21,771 bases of DNA from Penium margaritaceum (Eukaryota > Streptophyta > Zygnematophyceae > Desmidiales > Peniaceae), in the NCBI GenBank assembly GCA_023375785.1, contig SZWC01004904.1, positions 93,535 through 115,305 of the forward strand. Direction: 5' to 3'. The notes beneath the pieces are model-generated. The model made no database searches, was not told where the DNA came from, and was given only the letters and a program-made list of their open reading frames with translations. This document shows positions 1 through 8,469 of this stretch, in pieces (position 1 is the stretch's first letter; each line of letters opens with the position of its first letter). The translations under genes and the position numbers were made by a program.

Positions 1-613
1 GGTTGCTCGATAAAAATCATCAGGTCACAAAAGTGAATAGAGGATGTTTTGCTGGTTCTGTAGCACTTTACAGAACTCGATTCGGAGTCCGTTTGAGGGA
101 GATATGGATTTTCAAGGTTTGGTGGCGATGGGTCCGGTTCAAGTGATGGCTCCTGCACTACAAGCACCAATGACGGCCACAATTATTGGCCAAGGAGGTT
201 TGGAGTGCCCTTCATGGTAGAACGGCGGCAGGAGGACCTTCAGGGAGCTTCAAGGAAGGTCCCCACCAAGAATATTGGTCGTGCACATGGCAGGGATGGT
301 AATTCTCTTGTGTGAGAGTGTGACTGCCGCTCGTCCCGCTAGGCTAGGAGTGTGCTAGGAGGTGAACTTTGACAGAGTGGTTCTTCCAGCTCCATGTGCC
401 AAAGGAGGCATATTTATGCTTGTTCGAAAGCTGTGCTAATGTACTTTTTCACTCAAGAATTGATTCAGACATTCGCATTCTCTCCAGACCTACATTTGCT
501 TCCGTAATTTCTGTTTGCGCAACCTACAACTCCCTCTCACAAACAGTTGGTCCTGCCAAGGCGGCTCTTGGTGAGCCTGATCACCTCTCTGAGGGCTGCC
601 CCAGATTCTATCA
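1..613 (+). repeat. 5' LTR of the copia element (left end cut by window)
   Basis: It is collinear with 4856-5468 without indels and ends in CA, one base before the primer-binding site. A TATA-like TATTTAT lies at 411-417; the matching place in the 3' LTR reads differently (tacttag), so the two LTRs would not have equal promoter strength if this is the TATA box. Confidence 0.95.
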
Positions 614-614
614 G

Positions 615-629
615 TGGTATCAGAGCTAG
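615..629 (+). other. Primer-binding site, tRNA-iMet type
   Basis: TGGTATCAGAGC starts one base after the LTR end. It is complementary to the 3' end of plant initiator tRNA-Met, the usual primer of plant copia elements, where minus-strand cDNA synthesis starts. Confidence 0.93.
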
Positions 630-712
630 AACAAGGCTTTGTCTCATCCTTGAGGCATTCCTTGCACCCTGTTGTGTGAGAGAGCCGTTTGTGGACTGAA
701 CGTTGCACTACC

Positions 713-1531
713 ATGGCGACATCCGTTTCTGTGGTGGCCGGCATCAACATCGCCAGGTTTGAAGGCAAGAACTTCTTCAACTGGAGCAACAACACGAAGA
801 TGGTGATGATGGAGAAGGGTCTTTGGAGCCAGGTGGATGAGAAGGAGAAGGAACCAGAAGAAAGCTCCCTATCCCATGTCGAGGCCCGTACCTACCGCGA
901 GAAGCGTGACCGCGCCCTCGCAACCATCTACCTCCACCTCGCCGAACGGCAGCAACTCCTCGTCCGTGGCATCCTCACGCCAAAGGAGGTTTGGAAAAAG
1001 CTTGAGTCTACTTATGCTTCCAAGTCAATCCTCATGAACATGCAGCTGCGTCGTCGCTTTCACACTGTGAAGATGGATGAGTCCGGATCCATGATTGACT
1101 ACATCAACATGGTGAAGTCTCTCTCTAACCAGTTTGCTACGATTGAGGACCCTGTCAAGGAGCGTGTGCTCATGCTAACTATCACCTCTGGCCTTCCTAG
1201 CAGCTACACTCCTCTCATTGTTGCCCTGGACCAGCGCAGCGACAAGCTTTCCCTCAACGATGTGGAGGACAGCCTGCTCTTTGAGGAGGAGCGGCGCAAG
1301 GGAGAGGAGGGCGGAAGCGGACTGGACGTCACTCTCATCACCAACTTTGGTCATGGGGGCGGTGCTACATCAACCAGGAGCAACGGTGGAGGAGGAAAGA
1401 AGAAGGGGAACTGCCACTACTGCAAGAAGCCGGGCCATTGGGCGCGCGAATGCCGGAAGAAGAAGGCGGACCTTGCGACTGGAGTCGGAGCGGGAAAACA
1501 GTCCGACGCTTCCGCGAACGCTGCAGATTAG
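713..1531 (+). pseudogene. copia Gag (nucleocapsid) region
   Basis: Gag forms the virus-like particle that packages the element's RNA. The ATG at 713 lies in ACCATGGCG, a favourable start context, and follows the PBS leader; an earlier in-frame TTG at 689 is less likely. The 272-residue product has the UBN2-type copia Gag fold near its start (FEGKNFFNWSNNTKMVMMEK, then VWKKLESTYASKS and LRRRFHTVKM). A Gly-rich linker and a CCHC zinc knuckle follow, CHYCKKPGHWAREC at 1412-1453 (C-x2-C-x4-H-x4-C). Copia elements usually encode gag and pol in one frame. Here a TAG at 1529-1531 ends gag, and the same frame continues directly into the protease, so the stop looks acquired. Confidence 0.92.
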
Positions 1532-2202
1532 GAGAGTGGATTTGTGACAACCATCCGGGTCCTGCACGTCTTCGACAACACCGCCCTGTTCTGGATCATG
1601 GACTCGGGAGCCACACGGCACATGACGTGTCGCCGGGAGTGGTTCGTTGTCTACACTGTCATTGAGCCTCGTCGGGTGTACATGGGGGACAACCATGTGA
1701 AAATGTCGGTTAGGGAGGGTGAGATTGTGTTTTGTGCGTCCGTTGAGGGTAAGCACGTGGAACGTCGTGTGAAGGGGGTGCTCCATGTTCCGGGGCTGGC
1801 AGCTAACCTCCTCTATGTTTCATCTCTCATCTCTGAAGGCATGCAAGTTTGCTTTGAGAATGGTGGCTGCACCATCTCTGCCGTGCAGGTCGTGTGCTTG
1901 CAAAAGCAAACAAGGAGGACGGTCTTTACCGCCTCTATGTGGCGTCGGAGAAGGAAACCGACTCAGCGTTGGCGGCGAGAGAGGGAAAACACGACATCGG
2001 CCTGTGGCACCACCGGCTCGGTCACCTCGGCTTTAGCGCCATCATCTCCATGCAACAGATGGTCCGCGGTCTGGAGCTCAAGGGGGTGAAGTAGCCTGGT
2101 GCATCGGCTTGTGAGAGCTGCATTGAAGGGAAGCAAGTTCGCTCTCCTTTCACGGGGGAAGGGAAGCGCGCGGCCGAGCTTCTTTCACTCGTTCACTCTG
2201 AT
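1532..2202 (+). pseudogene. copia protease and integrase N-terminal (zinc-binding) region, broken
   Basis: In frame with gag after its TAG, the aspartic protease active site DSGA is intact at 1601-1612 (WIMDSGATRHMT). The rest of the protease domain follows (VLHVPGLAANLLYVSSL). Between about 1881 and 1888 the reading moves to another frame, consistent with loss of one base. It resumes as the GAG-pre-integrase and HHCC zinc domain: LWHHRLGHLGF, then CESCIEGK beyond a TAG at 2092-2094. The first Asp of the integrase core (HSDLCGPM) is at 2200-2202. These parts belong to one polyprotein that the two defects interrupt. The protease catalytic residues themselves are not mutated. Confidence 0.88.
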
Positions 2203-4794
2203 TTGTGTGGTCCCATGCCATCACAATCCTTGTCCGGCAAGTTGTACTTTGTCACGTTCATTGATGACAAGTCGAGGAAGACGTGGGTGTCATTCCTGGC
2301 TGGAAAGGATGAGTTCTTTGATGCTTTCAAGGTGTGGATTGCTGCTGCACAGAATGCGAGTGGCAGGCGGTTGAAGCTGCTTCGCACCAATGGTGGAGGA
2401 GAGTACCTCTCCAACGAGTTCCGTACCTTCCTCAAGCGTCGCGAGATCAAGCACGAGGTCACCCCACCTGGAACACCGCAGCTGAACGGCGTGGCTGAAC
2501 GCGCGAACCGCACACTCATGGAGCATGTTTGCAGCATGCTCCAAGACGCGGAGCTCCCGCCAACTTTCTGGGCGGAAGCGGTCAACACTGCCGTGTACCT
2601 GAAAAACCGGAGTCCCATGCGCGCGGTGCCGCTGATGACACCGGAGGAGGCGTGGACGGGACGCAAGCCAACAGTGTCGCATCTGAAAGTCTTCGGGTGT
2701 TGTGCATTTGTGCACGTGCCTGCCGGCAGCCGTAACAAGCTGGACGCAAAGTCGGTGAAGGCCGCCTTCCTCGGCTACGACACCATGGGATACCGCCTCT
2801 ACAACCTCGCTGCTCGCAAGATCATCCGCAGCCACGACGTCGTCTTTCAAGAGGACATGAAGGGCTGGACTTGGAGCATTATGACTGCTGTTCCACTTGC
2901 TCCCGCACTTGTACCTGAAGTGGGAGAAGTACCGGTAGCAGAAGATGGCGGTGCGGAAGATGGCGGTGACAGCGGCAACGACAAGGAGGTGGAGGGAGCT
3001 GAGAGGGAGAAGGAGCTGGCAGCAGAATCTGATGAGGAGGAGCAGCAAAGCAACGCACAGCAGCTGCCACAACGGTCTGCACGCCTCAACAAAGGTGCAA
3101 AGGACAGTGGGGAGGCGCTGAGGCGATCCGAGCGCCTCGCAAACAAACAGAGGCCACTGGAGGAGCTGGTGAACCTGTGCACCGTTCCACCACCAACGGA
3201 GTCGTCTGACCTCGAGCTTCTCTTCCTCACAGTCACCGATGACCCAGCCACATTTGCTGAAGCCATGCGCAGCGCCGAGGCGGCAGATTGGCGTGCCACA
3301 GCAGATGAGGAGTATGGTGCGCTCATGAAGAACGGCACCTGGACTCTCGAGGAGGCTCCACGCGGCAGCCGGGTGATCGGATGCCGGTGGATCTTCAGGC
3401 GCAAGCATGGTGCGGATGGTAAGGTGCTCAGGTACAAAGCACGGCTGGTTGCAAAGGGGTATGCGCAGACTGAGGGTGTGGATTACTATGAGACATTTGC
3501 ACCTGTCGCAAAGTTCCCATCCATCCGGGCGATCCTCGCTCTTGCTGCTGCTATGGACTGGGAGGTGGACCAAATGGATGTGACTTGTGCATTTCTGAAT
3601 GGTGACCTCAAGGAGGATGTGTACATGGAGCAGCCGGAGGGGTATGTGGTGGAGGGAAAGGCAGATTTGGTGTGCAAGCTTGTGAAGGCCCTCTACGGCT
3701 TGAAGCAAGCACCACGAGCATGGTACCACAAGATGGATGAGCAGCTGGCTGGACTTGGCTTTGTGCGTAGTGAAGCTGATCATGCAGTGTATGGGCGCAC
3801 TCAAGAGGCAAGCCAGGTCATCATTATGCTCTATGTTGATGATCTGGTCATTGCATCTGACTCCAAGTCTCTTTTGGACGATGTGAAGCAGTCCCTTGCT
3901 GCCAGGTTTGACATGAAAGGCATGGGAGAGCTCAGTTACTACCTTGGCCTTCAGGTCAAGCGCGACCGGCAGCAGCAGACTTTGGAGTTATCGCAGAGCA
4001 CGTACGTGAGCGACATAGTCAAGCGCTTCAACATGGCAGGAGCGCGCAAGATCGCAACACCACTGGAAGTGGGAGCAAAGCTGAGCATGACGCAGACTCC
4101 CCACGGCATGCAACAGAGGAGCCACATGGAAGCAGTGCCATACCAAGCAACAGTTGGGAGCCTCATGTACGCAGCAGTCGGCATGCGCCTTGACATCAGC
4201 CAAGCAATGGGAGTTCTCAGCACGTTTTGCGCAAATCCGGGCGTGCCGCATTGGGAGGCGGTCAAGCGAGTGCTGCGCTACCTCAACAGCAGCACTAGCC
4301 TTTGCCTCACCTTCAACAGCAACAACAGTCCCATCATCATCGGCTACAGTGACGCAGATTGGGGAGGTGACCTGGACACAAGGAGGTCGACCAGTGGGTT
4401 TGTGTTTGTGCTGGGGGGAGGTGCAATCAGTTGGAGCAAGAAGCAAGAGTACGTTGCCCTCTCCTCCACCGAAGCAGAGTACATCGCTCTGCGTGATGCA
4501 GCAAAGGAAGCCGTGTGGCTGCATGAGCTACTAGCAAGCCTTGGGCAGCAGCAGACCACAGCGACCACCATCTACAGTGACAACATGAGTGCCATTTCTC
4601 TGATCAAAAACGCCGAGTTTCACGCCCGCACCAAGCACATCGACCTGCGGTACCACTTCATCCGCGAGCTCGTGGCGAAGCAGGTGGTGCAGATCAAGTT
4701 ATGCCCTTCAAGCATGATGCTAACAGACTTCCTGACCAAGGCGCTGGCAGCGCACCGCTTTCAGCAGCTGAGGGGACAGTGCGGACTTGTGTGA
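2203..4794 (+). pseudogene. copia Pol: integrase core, reverse transcriptase, RNase H
   Basis: This is a long open stretch of 863 codons ending TGA at 4792-4794. The first in-frame codon is not a real start; it continues the upstream polyprotein. The integrase core has its Glu at 2497-2499 (GVAERANRTLME), but the second Asp, expected in RT-D-NGGEY, is absent: the codons at 2383-2406 read RTNGGGEY. An acidic linker follows (about 2930-3160). The reverse transcriptase has QMDVTCAFLNGDLKEDVYME, LKQAPRAWY and the catalytic YVDD at 3832-3843. RNase H has YSDADWGGD (Asp codon 4351-4353), SSTEAEYIAL, YSDNMSAI and ARTKHIDLRYHF. The end, DFLTKAL, is typical of copia. The RT and RNase H motifs look intact, so decay is recent or uneven. 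It would not be translated as one protein because of the upstream stops. Confidence 0.94.
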
Positions 4795-4807
4795 TTTTTA
4801 TTCTCGC

Positions 4808-4819
4808 AAAGTGGGAGAA
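4808..4819 (+). other. Polypurine tract (plus-strand primer)
   Basis: AAAGTGGGAGAA sits directly before the TGTTGG start of the 3' LTR and 13 bases after the pol stop, the expected place for the RNase-H-resistant primer of plus-strand DNA. Confidence 0.88.
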
Positions 4820-5468
4820 TGTTGGATATGGGGTGCCAAAAAAGTGACCAAAGTGGGTTGCTCAATAAAAATCATCAGGTCACAAAAGTGAATAGAGGAT
4901 GTTTTGCTGGTTCTGTAGCACTTTACAGAACTCGATTCGGAGTTCGTTTGAGGGAGATATGGATTTTCAAGGTTTGGTGGCGATGGGTCCGGTTCAAGTG
5001 ATGGCTCCTGCACTACCAGCACCAATGACGGCCACAATTATTGGCCAAGGAGGTTTGGAGCGGCCTTCAGGGTAGAAAGGCAGCAGGAGGACCTTCAGGA
5101 AGCTTCAAGGAAGGTCCCCACCAAGATTATTGGTCGTGCACATGGCAGGGATGGTAATTCTCTTGTGTGAGAGTGTGACTGCCGCTCATCCCGCTAGGCT
5201 AAGAGTGTGCTAGGAGGTGAACGTTGACAGAGTGGTTCTTCCAGCTCCATGTGCCAAATGAGGCATACTTAGGCTTGTTAGAAAGCTGCGCTAATGTAAT
5301 TTCTCACTGAAGAATCGATTCAGACATTCGCGTTCTCTCCAGATCTACATTGGCCTCCGTAATCTCTGTCTGTGCAACCTACAACTCCCTCTCACAAACA
5401 GTTGGTCCTGCCAAGGCGGCTCTTGGTGAGCCTGATTACCTCTCTGAGGGCTGCCCCAGATTCCATCA
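4820..5468 (+). repeat. 3' LTR of the copia element, 649 bp
   Basis: It starts TGTTGG after the polypurine tract and ends CCATCA, giving TG...CA ends. It matches 1-613 with 31 mismatches by hand count (19 transitions, 12 transversions) and no gaps. Confidence 0.95.
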
Positions 5469-6224
5469 TTCAGGCCAGTGATTCGTGCAGAACCTGATGA
5501 ATGGGGATTGCAACCGGTACCTCTTGCGCCACCACGACCACAAGCGCCACATCATGAGGTGGCTAGTTGCTTTGTATGGATATGCGGCAAGAAGTTTCTG
5601 GCAATCATTGATCTCGGCGCTACCCATACAACGGTAACCCTGCAAGTCTTGCAGGCAGTTGGATGGCAACACAATATCCAACCAACGGCCAACGTCTTCA
5701 CCAATACTTCTAGCAGCATTGATACCGGATACGGAGTCATGGAGAACCTCCCACTCCAAGTTGGTCTCATACATGAGGTGGTGCGGATGCAAGTAACCAT
5801 TACCCGTACCTATGATGTTCTCCTTGGTACAGACTACCTCATTCCCCGCCAGGCGGCATTGGACTATGCGGATGGAGCCATGCAATTGACTTCATCTGGA
5901 TATAGCACCTGCGCAGCACTGATTGTTGGATCTCGGACTTCTATGCCTACGCGGTACGGACATCCTTTCCCTTGGAAGGAAGCCGAAGCGGAAGATCAAG
6001 CCGCAAGAAACTCTATCCTCTTGTTCCCCAAACATGATGCCCCACCAGTTATTCCACATGATAACAAGGACACTGAGGAGCCAAGCAACGTCAACTCCCC
6101 ACCGGCAACCACATCCCTTCGTGGAGCTCAAGCTGCTCCGGCGGATGATCGACCCGAACTTCCCATGGGTCCACTACCAGGACCTTCATCTGCATTATCC
6201 AGTGGTTGCCTGTACCCCCAGTAG
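5469..6224 (+). pseudogene. Retroelement polyprotein fragment with retropepsin-like domain
   Basis: The frame is open from the LTR junction to TAG at 6222-6224. Its upstream part was separated by the copia insertion, so its true start is outside the window. The core resembles Gag-Pol aspartic proteases of Ty3/gypsy type. CGKKFLAIIDLGATHTTV carries the active-site loop at 5610-5621, and YDVLLGTDYL at 5811-5840 matches the second conserved element of the fold. ALDYADGAMQL follows, as in these proteases. The active site reads DLGA instead of DSGA or DTGA. A Pro-rich tail follows (about 6020-6220). There is no reverse transcriptase downstream, so this is a remnant. A DDI1-like host protease relative is possible but less likely given the surroundings. 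Confidence 0.65.
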
Positions 6225-6826
6225 CAGGCCCAGTCTGCAATCCCCGAGCCCCAGAAATGCCGCAGACCTCTCCCATCACATCCCCACCAATACAGCCATT
6301 CATGCCCCAGGCCCCAGGCCAGACCCCACTACCCATGGACGAATCCACAAATGCATTACGCAAGGGAAAAATGCTGTTTTGTGAGGACAATGTTGCACTA
6401 TGCGAAGATGGGGATGCTTGCAACTCGGATGAAGAGCCAATGACCGATGTGGGATGGCTGCGCCTCGACAAAGAACCAACTCTTCACCGCACTTCGGCTC
6501 TTACCATTGCACATGGAGGTGCACGTATTTTCAACCTTAAAGTCTACGACTATTGGGACCCAGACCCTGACCTAGGAGCTGGCCTAGTTGGTGATGAGGA
6601 CCCACCACCACCCTTGGTCCCGCATTGCCAGCGATGGGACCACATGTTAGTGTTAGTAAAGTGTAAGCGCAAGGGGAAGAATGGAGGATGCACAGACGCA
6701 GTCGGAAGAGAAGGAAAAGGTGAAGAAATCAGGAGGTGGTACGGGCGTCCGGAGGAAGGCAGGGAGAAGAAAGAGGTCCTGAGTGGCTGGAGGGGAGGCC
6801 TTGGAGAGGTGGTGCTGACCCGGTAA
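6206..6826 (+). pseudogene. Continuation of the retropepsin-containing polyprotein, shifted frame
   Basis: This frame opens as the previous one closes, and it continues the same Pro-rich style (VPPVAGPVCNP, then TSPITSPPIQPFMPQ), which suggests a single-base frameshift near 6150-6206. The middle, about 6380-6660, has acidic, more globular sequence (DVGWLRLDKEP, FNLKVYDYWDPDPDLGAGL) with no motif I recognise. From about 6670 it becomes Arg/Gly/Glu-rich because the DNA turns purine-rich, so the real coding end is probably near 6680 and the last 45-50 codons are spurious. Its function is unknown; a linker between protease and reverse transcriptase in a gypsy-type polyprotein is one possibility. 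Confidence 0.4.
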
Positions 6827-7573
6827 GGGGGAGGCGTTGAAAAGGCTGAAGGATGAGACAGCAGAGGAAGGTGCAGTTGTCAGCAGAGGAGGGTGAAGAG
6901 ACAGCGGGACAGAGGCAGGGGGTGGGATCCCAAGGGGAGCGGTGGTGAGAGGTGGCGTTGGTGTTGGCAGGCATGAGGGTTTTTAAGGAAAACCAGGGGG
7001 AACAGCGCATAATGGAAGGGGAGGAGGCCAGTGCGTTGGAGAAGGGGCCGGAGGTGGAGACGAAGAAGGTGAGGTAGGGAGAGGCGATGAAGAGACAAGC
7101 GAGGTGGAGAATGAGGGTGGAGGAGGCGCTGGAGAAGCTCGAGAGGCTGGAGATGCTGGAGGAGGAGTTGGAGGCGTCGGTGGAGCTAGCGGTGGGGCTA
7201 GAACCGGGTAGGACGGAAGAGGCAGGTGAGCGCTAGGTGGTAATGGAGGTGGTGCGGTGGAGACGTCGGAGAAGGGAAGGTAGTCGAGGATGGAGGCTGG
7301 ACTCCTGTTGGGTGGAGGAGGAGGTCCGACGTCGCGGCCCGCATAGAAGTCCTGGAGTCAGCGGAAATGGACTTCTGAGAAGAGGGCCATGGCACGTCGG
7401 AAAGCCGCCCGGAAGGGAATGGAGGTGAGGCCACAAGCTGGAAGGAGGGTATCAGAGCAAAGGCAATGACGCCATATGGACAACCGCCCGCAAGCGAGGG
7501 AAGGGGGACACGAAACAAAGCTTGAAAGGTAGAAGGGTGGGTGGGTGGGTGAACCAGGCCATAGAATCTTGAA
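6690..7573 (-). other. CT-rich leader/internal region of a minus-strand LTR element, no clear gene
   Basis: The plus strand is strongly purine-rich, so the minus strand is CT-rich. On the minus strand it lies directly downstream of the PBS at 7574-7585, as a retroelement leader or start of gag would. Several minus ORFs exist (for example 7198-7518 and 6880-7098), but they are Ser/Pro/Leu-rich, overlap each other in different frames and show no Gag motif. I call no gene here. The left edge is only a guess from the composition change. Confidence 0.4.
7535..7549 (+). other. Perfect G-quadruplex motif (GGGT repeats)
   Basis: Four GGG runs are separated by single T, the tightest intramolecular G-quadruplex pattern. 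It lies 24 bases from the minus-strand PBS. The plus strand here is the first cDNA strand of the minus-oriented element, so the structure would form in its cDNA, not in its RNA. Confidence 0.75.
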
Positions 7574-7585
7574 GGCTCGATACCA
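7574..7585 (-). other. Primer-binding site of a minus-strand LTR element
   Basis: On the minus strand the site reads TGGTATCGAGCC, one base different from the iMet-type TGGTATCAGAGCC, and it follows the CTGACA end of an LTR without a gap. Confidence 0.7.
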
Positions 7586-8286
7586 TGTCAGGAAATTGAG
7601 TGAAGCCAAAAACGGAGCGGAAACGCAGGACAAGGCAAAGGGAATGGCCGAAGCCGAGGCGAAGCGAGAAGAGCAATTGAAGAACTGAAACGTTGATTGA
7701 TGAACATGAAAGAGGCAAATTACATGGAGCAGATGCAAGAGCTTAAGTATCCTATTCTACGGGCGACAACTAGTGCTAGAGCTAGTGCTGCTCGAAAGGA
7801 GGCGGTCCGGGTCACTGTAACCGCGGAGCTGTTGCTTGGCGCTGCTGGAGGTGTGGGTAGAGTCACTTCGCGACTCCAACTGAGCAGGCCGGCTTGGAAC
7901 AGCATTGGACGTGCCTCGAACAGCAGGTATGGTGCCGTTGAGGCACTCGCTGGGAGAGACCGTGCCGTGGCCGTTGTGCTGTTGGCGCGTAGTGGGGATC
8001 GCACCGCCTGGAAGGTGGTTCAATCCTGGTCGTGGATCTTTGCGCACGCACCGTTGGTGCGGATCGTGGGCGGGATTGTCGGCCACGTACCGTTGCCGGA
8101 GGGGCTCAGTCGGCTTTGCCGCCCGAGCTGTTTGAGTGCTGTCAGACGGAAAGGAGCCTTCCTTGGAGTTGGGTAGGTGAATATTTCCGTGCCAGTCACT
8201 GGAGGTAGTGAGGTTTTGTGGGTGCCGGACCTGGGCACGTGAGAGATACTTGGAGAGCCGTGTGGCACTTGAAAAATATTCTGACA
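7586..8286 (-). repeat. LTR (5' LTR, minus orientation), 701 bp, no partner in window
   Basis: On the minus strand it begins TGTCAGAATATTT at 8286 and ends AATTTCCTGACA at 7586, giving a perfect 6-bp terminal inverted repeat (TGTCAG/CTGACA) that extends imperfectly further in. The PBS abuts its inner end. I see no second copy, so only the 5' part of the element remains, or the rest was deleted. A possible TATA element lies near 7745-7760 (minus strand GGATACTTAAG). The 199-codon minus ORF across it (7757-8356) is treated as non-coding. Confidence 0.65.
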
Positions 8287-8469
8287 CTCTAGGGGCCTGG
8301 GATGTGCCTGACGTCAGGAGGAGGGTGTTGATGATTGTAAACCGGGTGCTGAGCATGACTCCTCAATGGTGTCCGCTAAAAGAAGTGCAGCAACCGGAGG
8401 TGCTTGCACCACCTCCTCGAAGACCTGAAGCACGACTCCACCCTTCACCTTCTCCGGTCGGTAATCAGC

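Larger units (their letters stand above)
1..5468 (+). mobile_element. Ty1/copia LTR retrotransposon, nearly complete, degenerate
   Basis: The order is LTR, tRNA-iMet primer-binding site, gag, protease, integrase, reverse transcriptase, RNase H, polypurine tract, LTR. Integrase before reverse transcriptase is the diagnostic copia order. Only the first 36 bp of the 5' LTR lie outside the window: base 1 aligns with base 4856 of the 3' LTR, and the offset of 4855 holds to the LTR end without gaps. The gag-pol reading is broken by TAG at 1529-1531, a frameshift near 1881-1888 and TAG at 2092-2094, so it cannot be autonomous as read. A hand count gives 31 mismatches in 613 LTR positions (about 5%). 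The 3' LTR ends at 5468 inside a different coding sequence, so the element inserted into another retroelement remnant. The candidate right target duplication is 5469-5473 (ttcag); its left partner is outside the window. Confidence 0.95.

Noticed and set aside
2290-3804. 504-codon open frame on the minus strand
   Set aside because: It lies entirely opposite the copia integrase-RT coding region, has no motif and is explained by GC-rich codon use on the other strand.
7757-8356. 199-codon minus ORF
   Set aside because: It overlaps an LTR from end to end in large part, has Ser/Thr/Arg-rich low-complexity composition and no domain.
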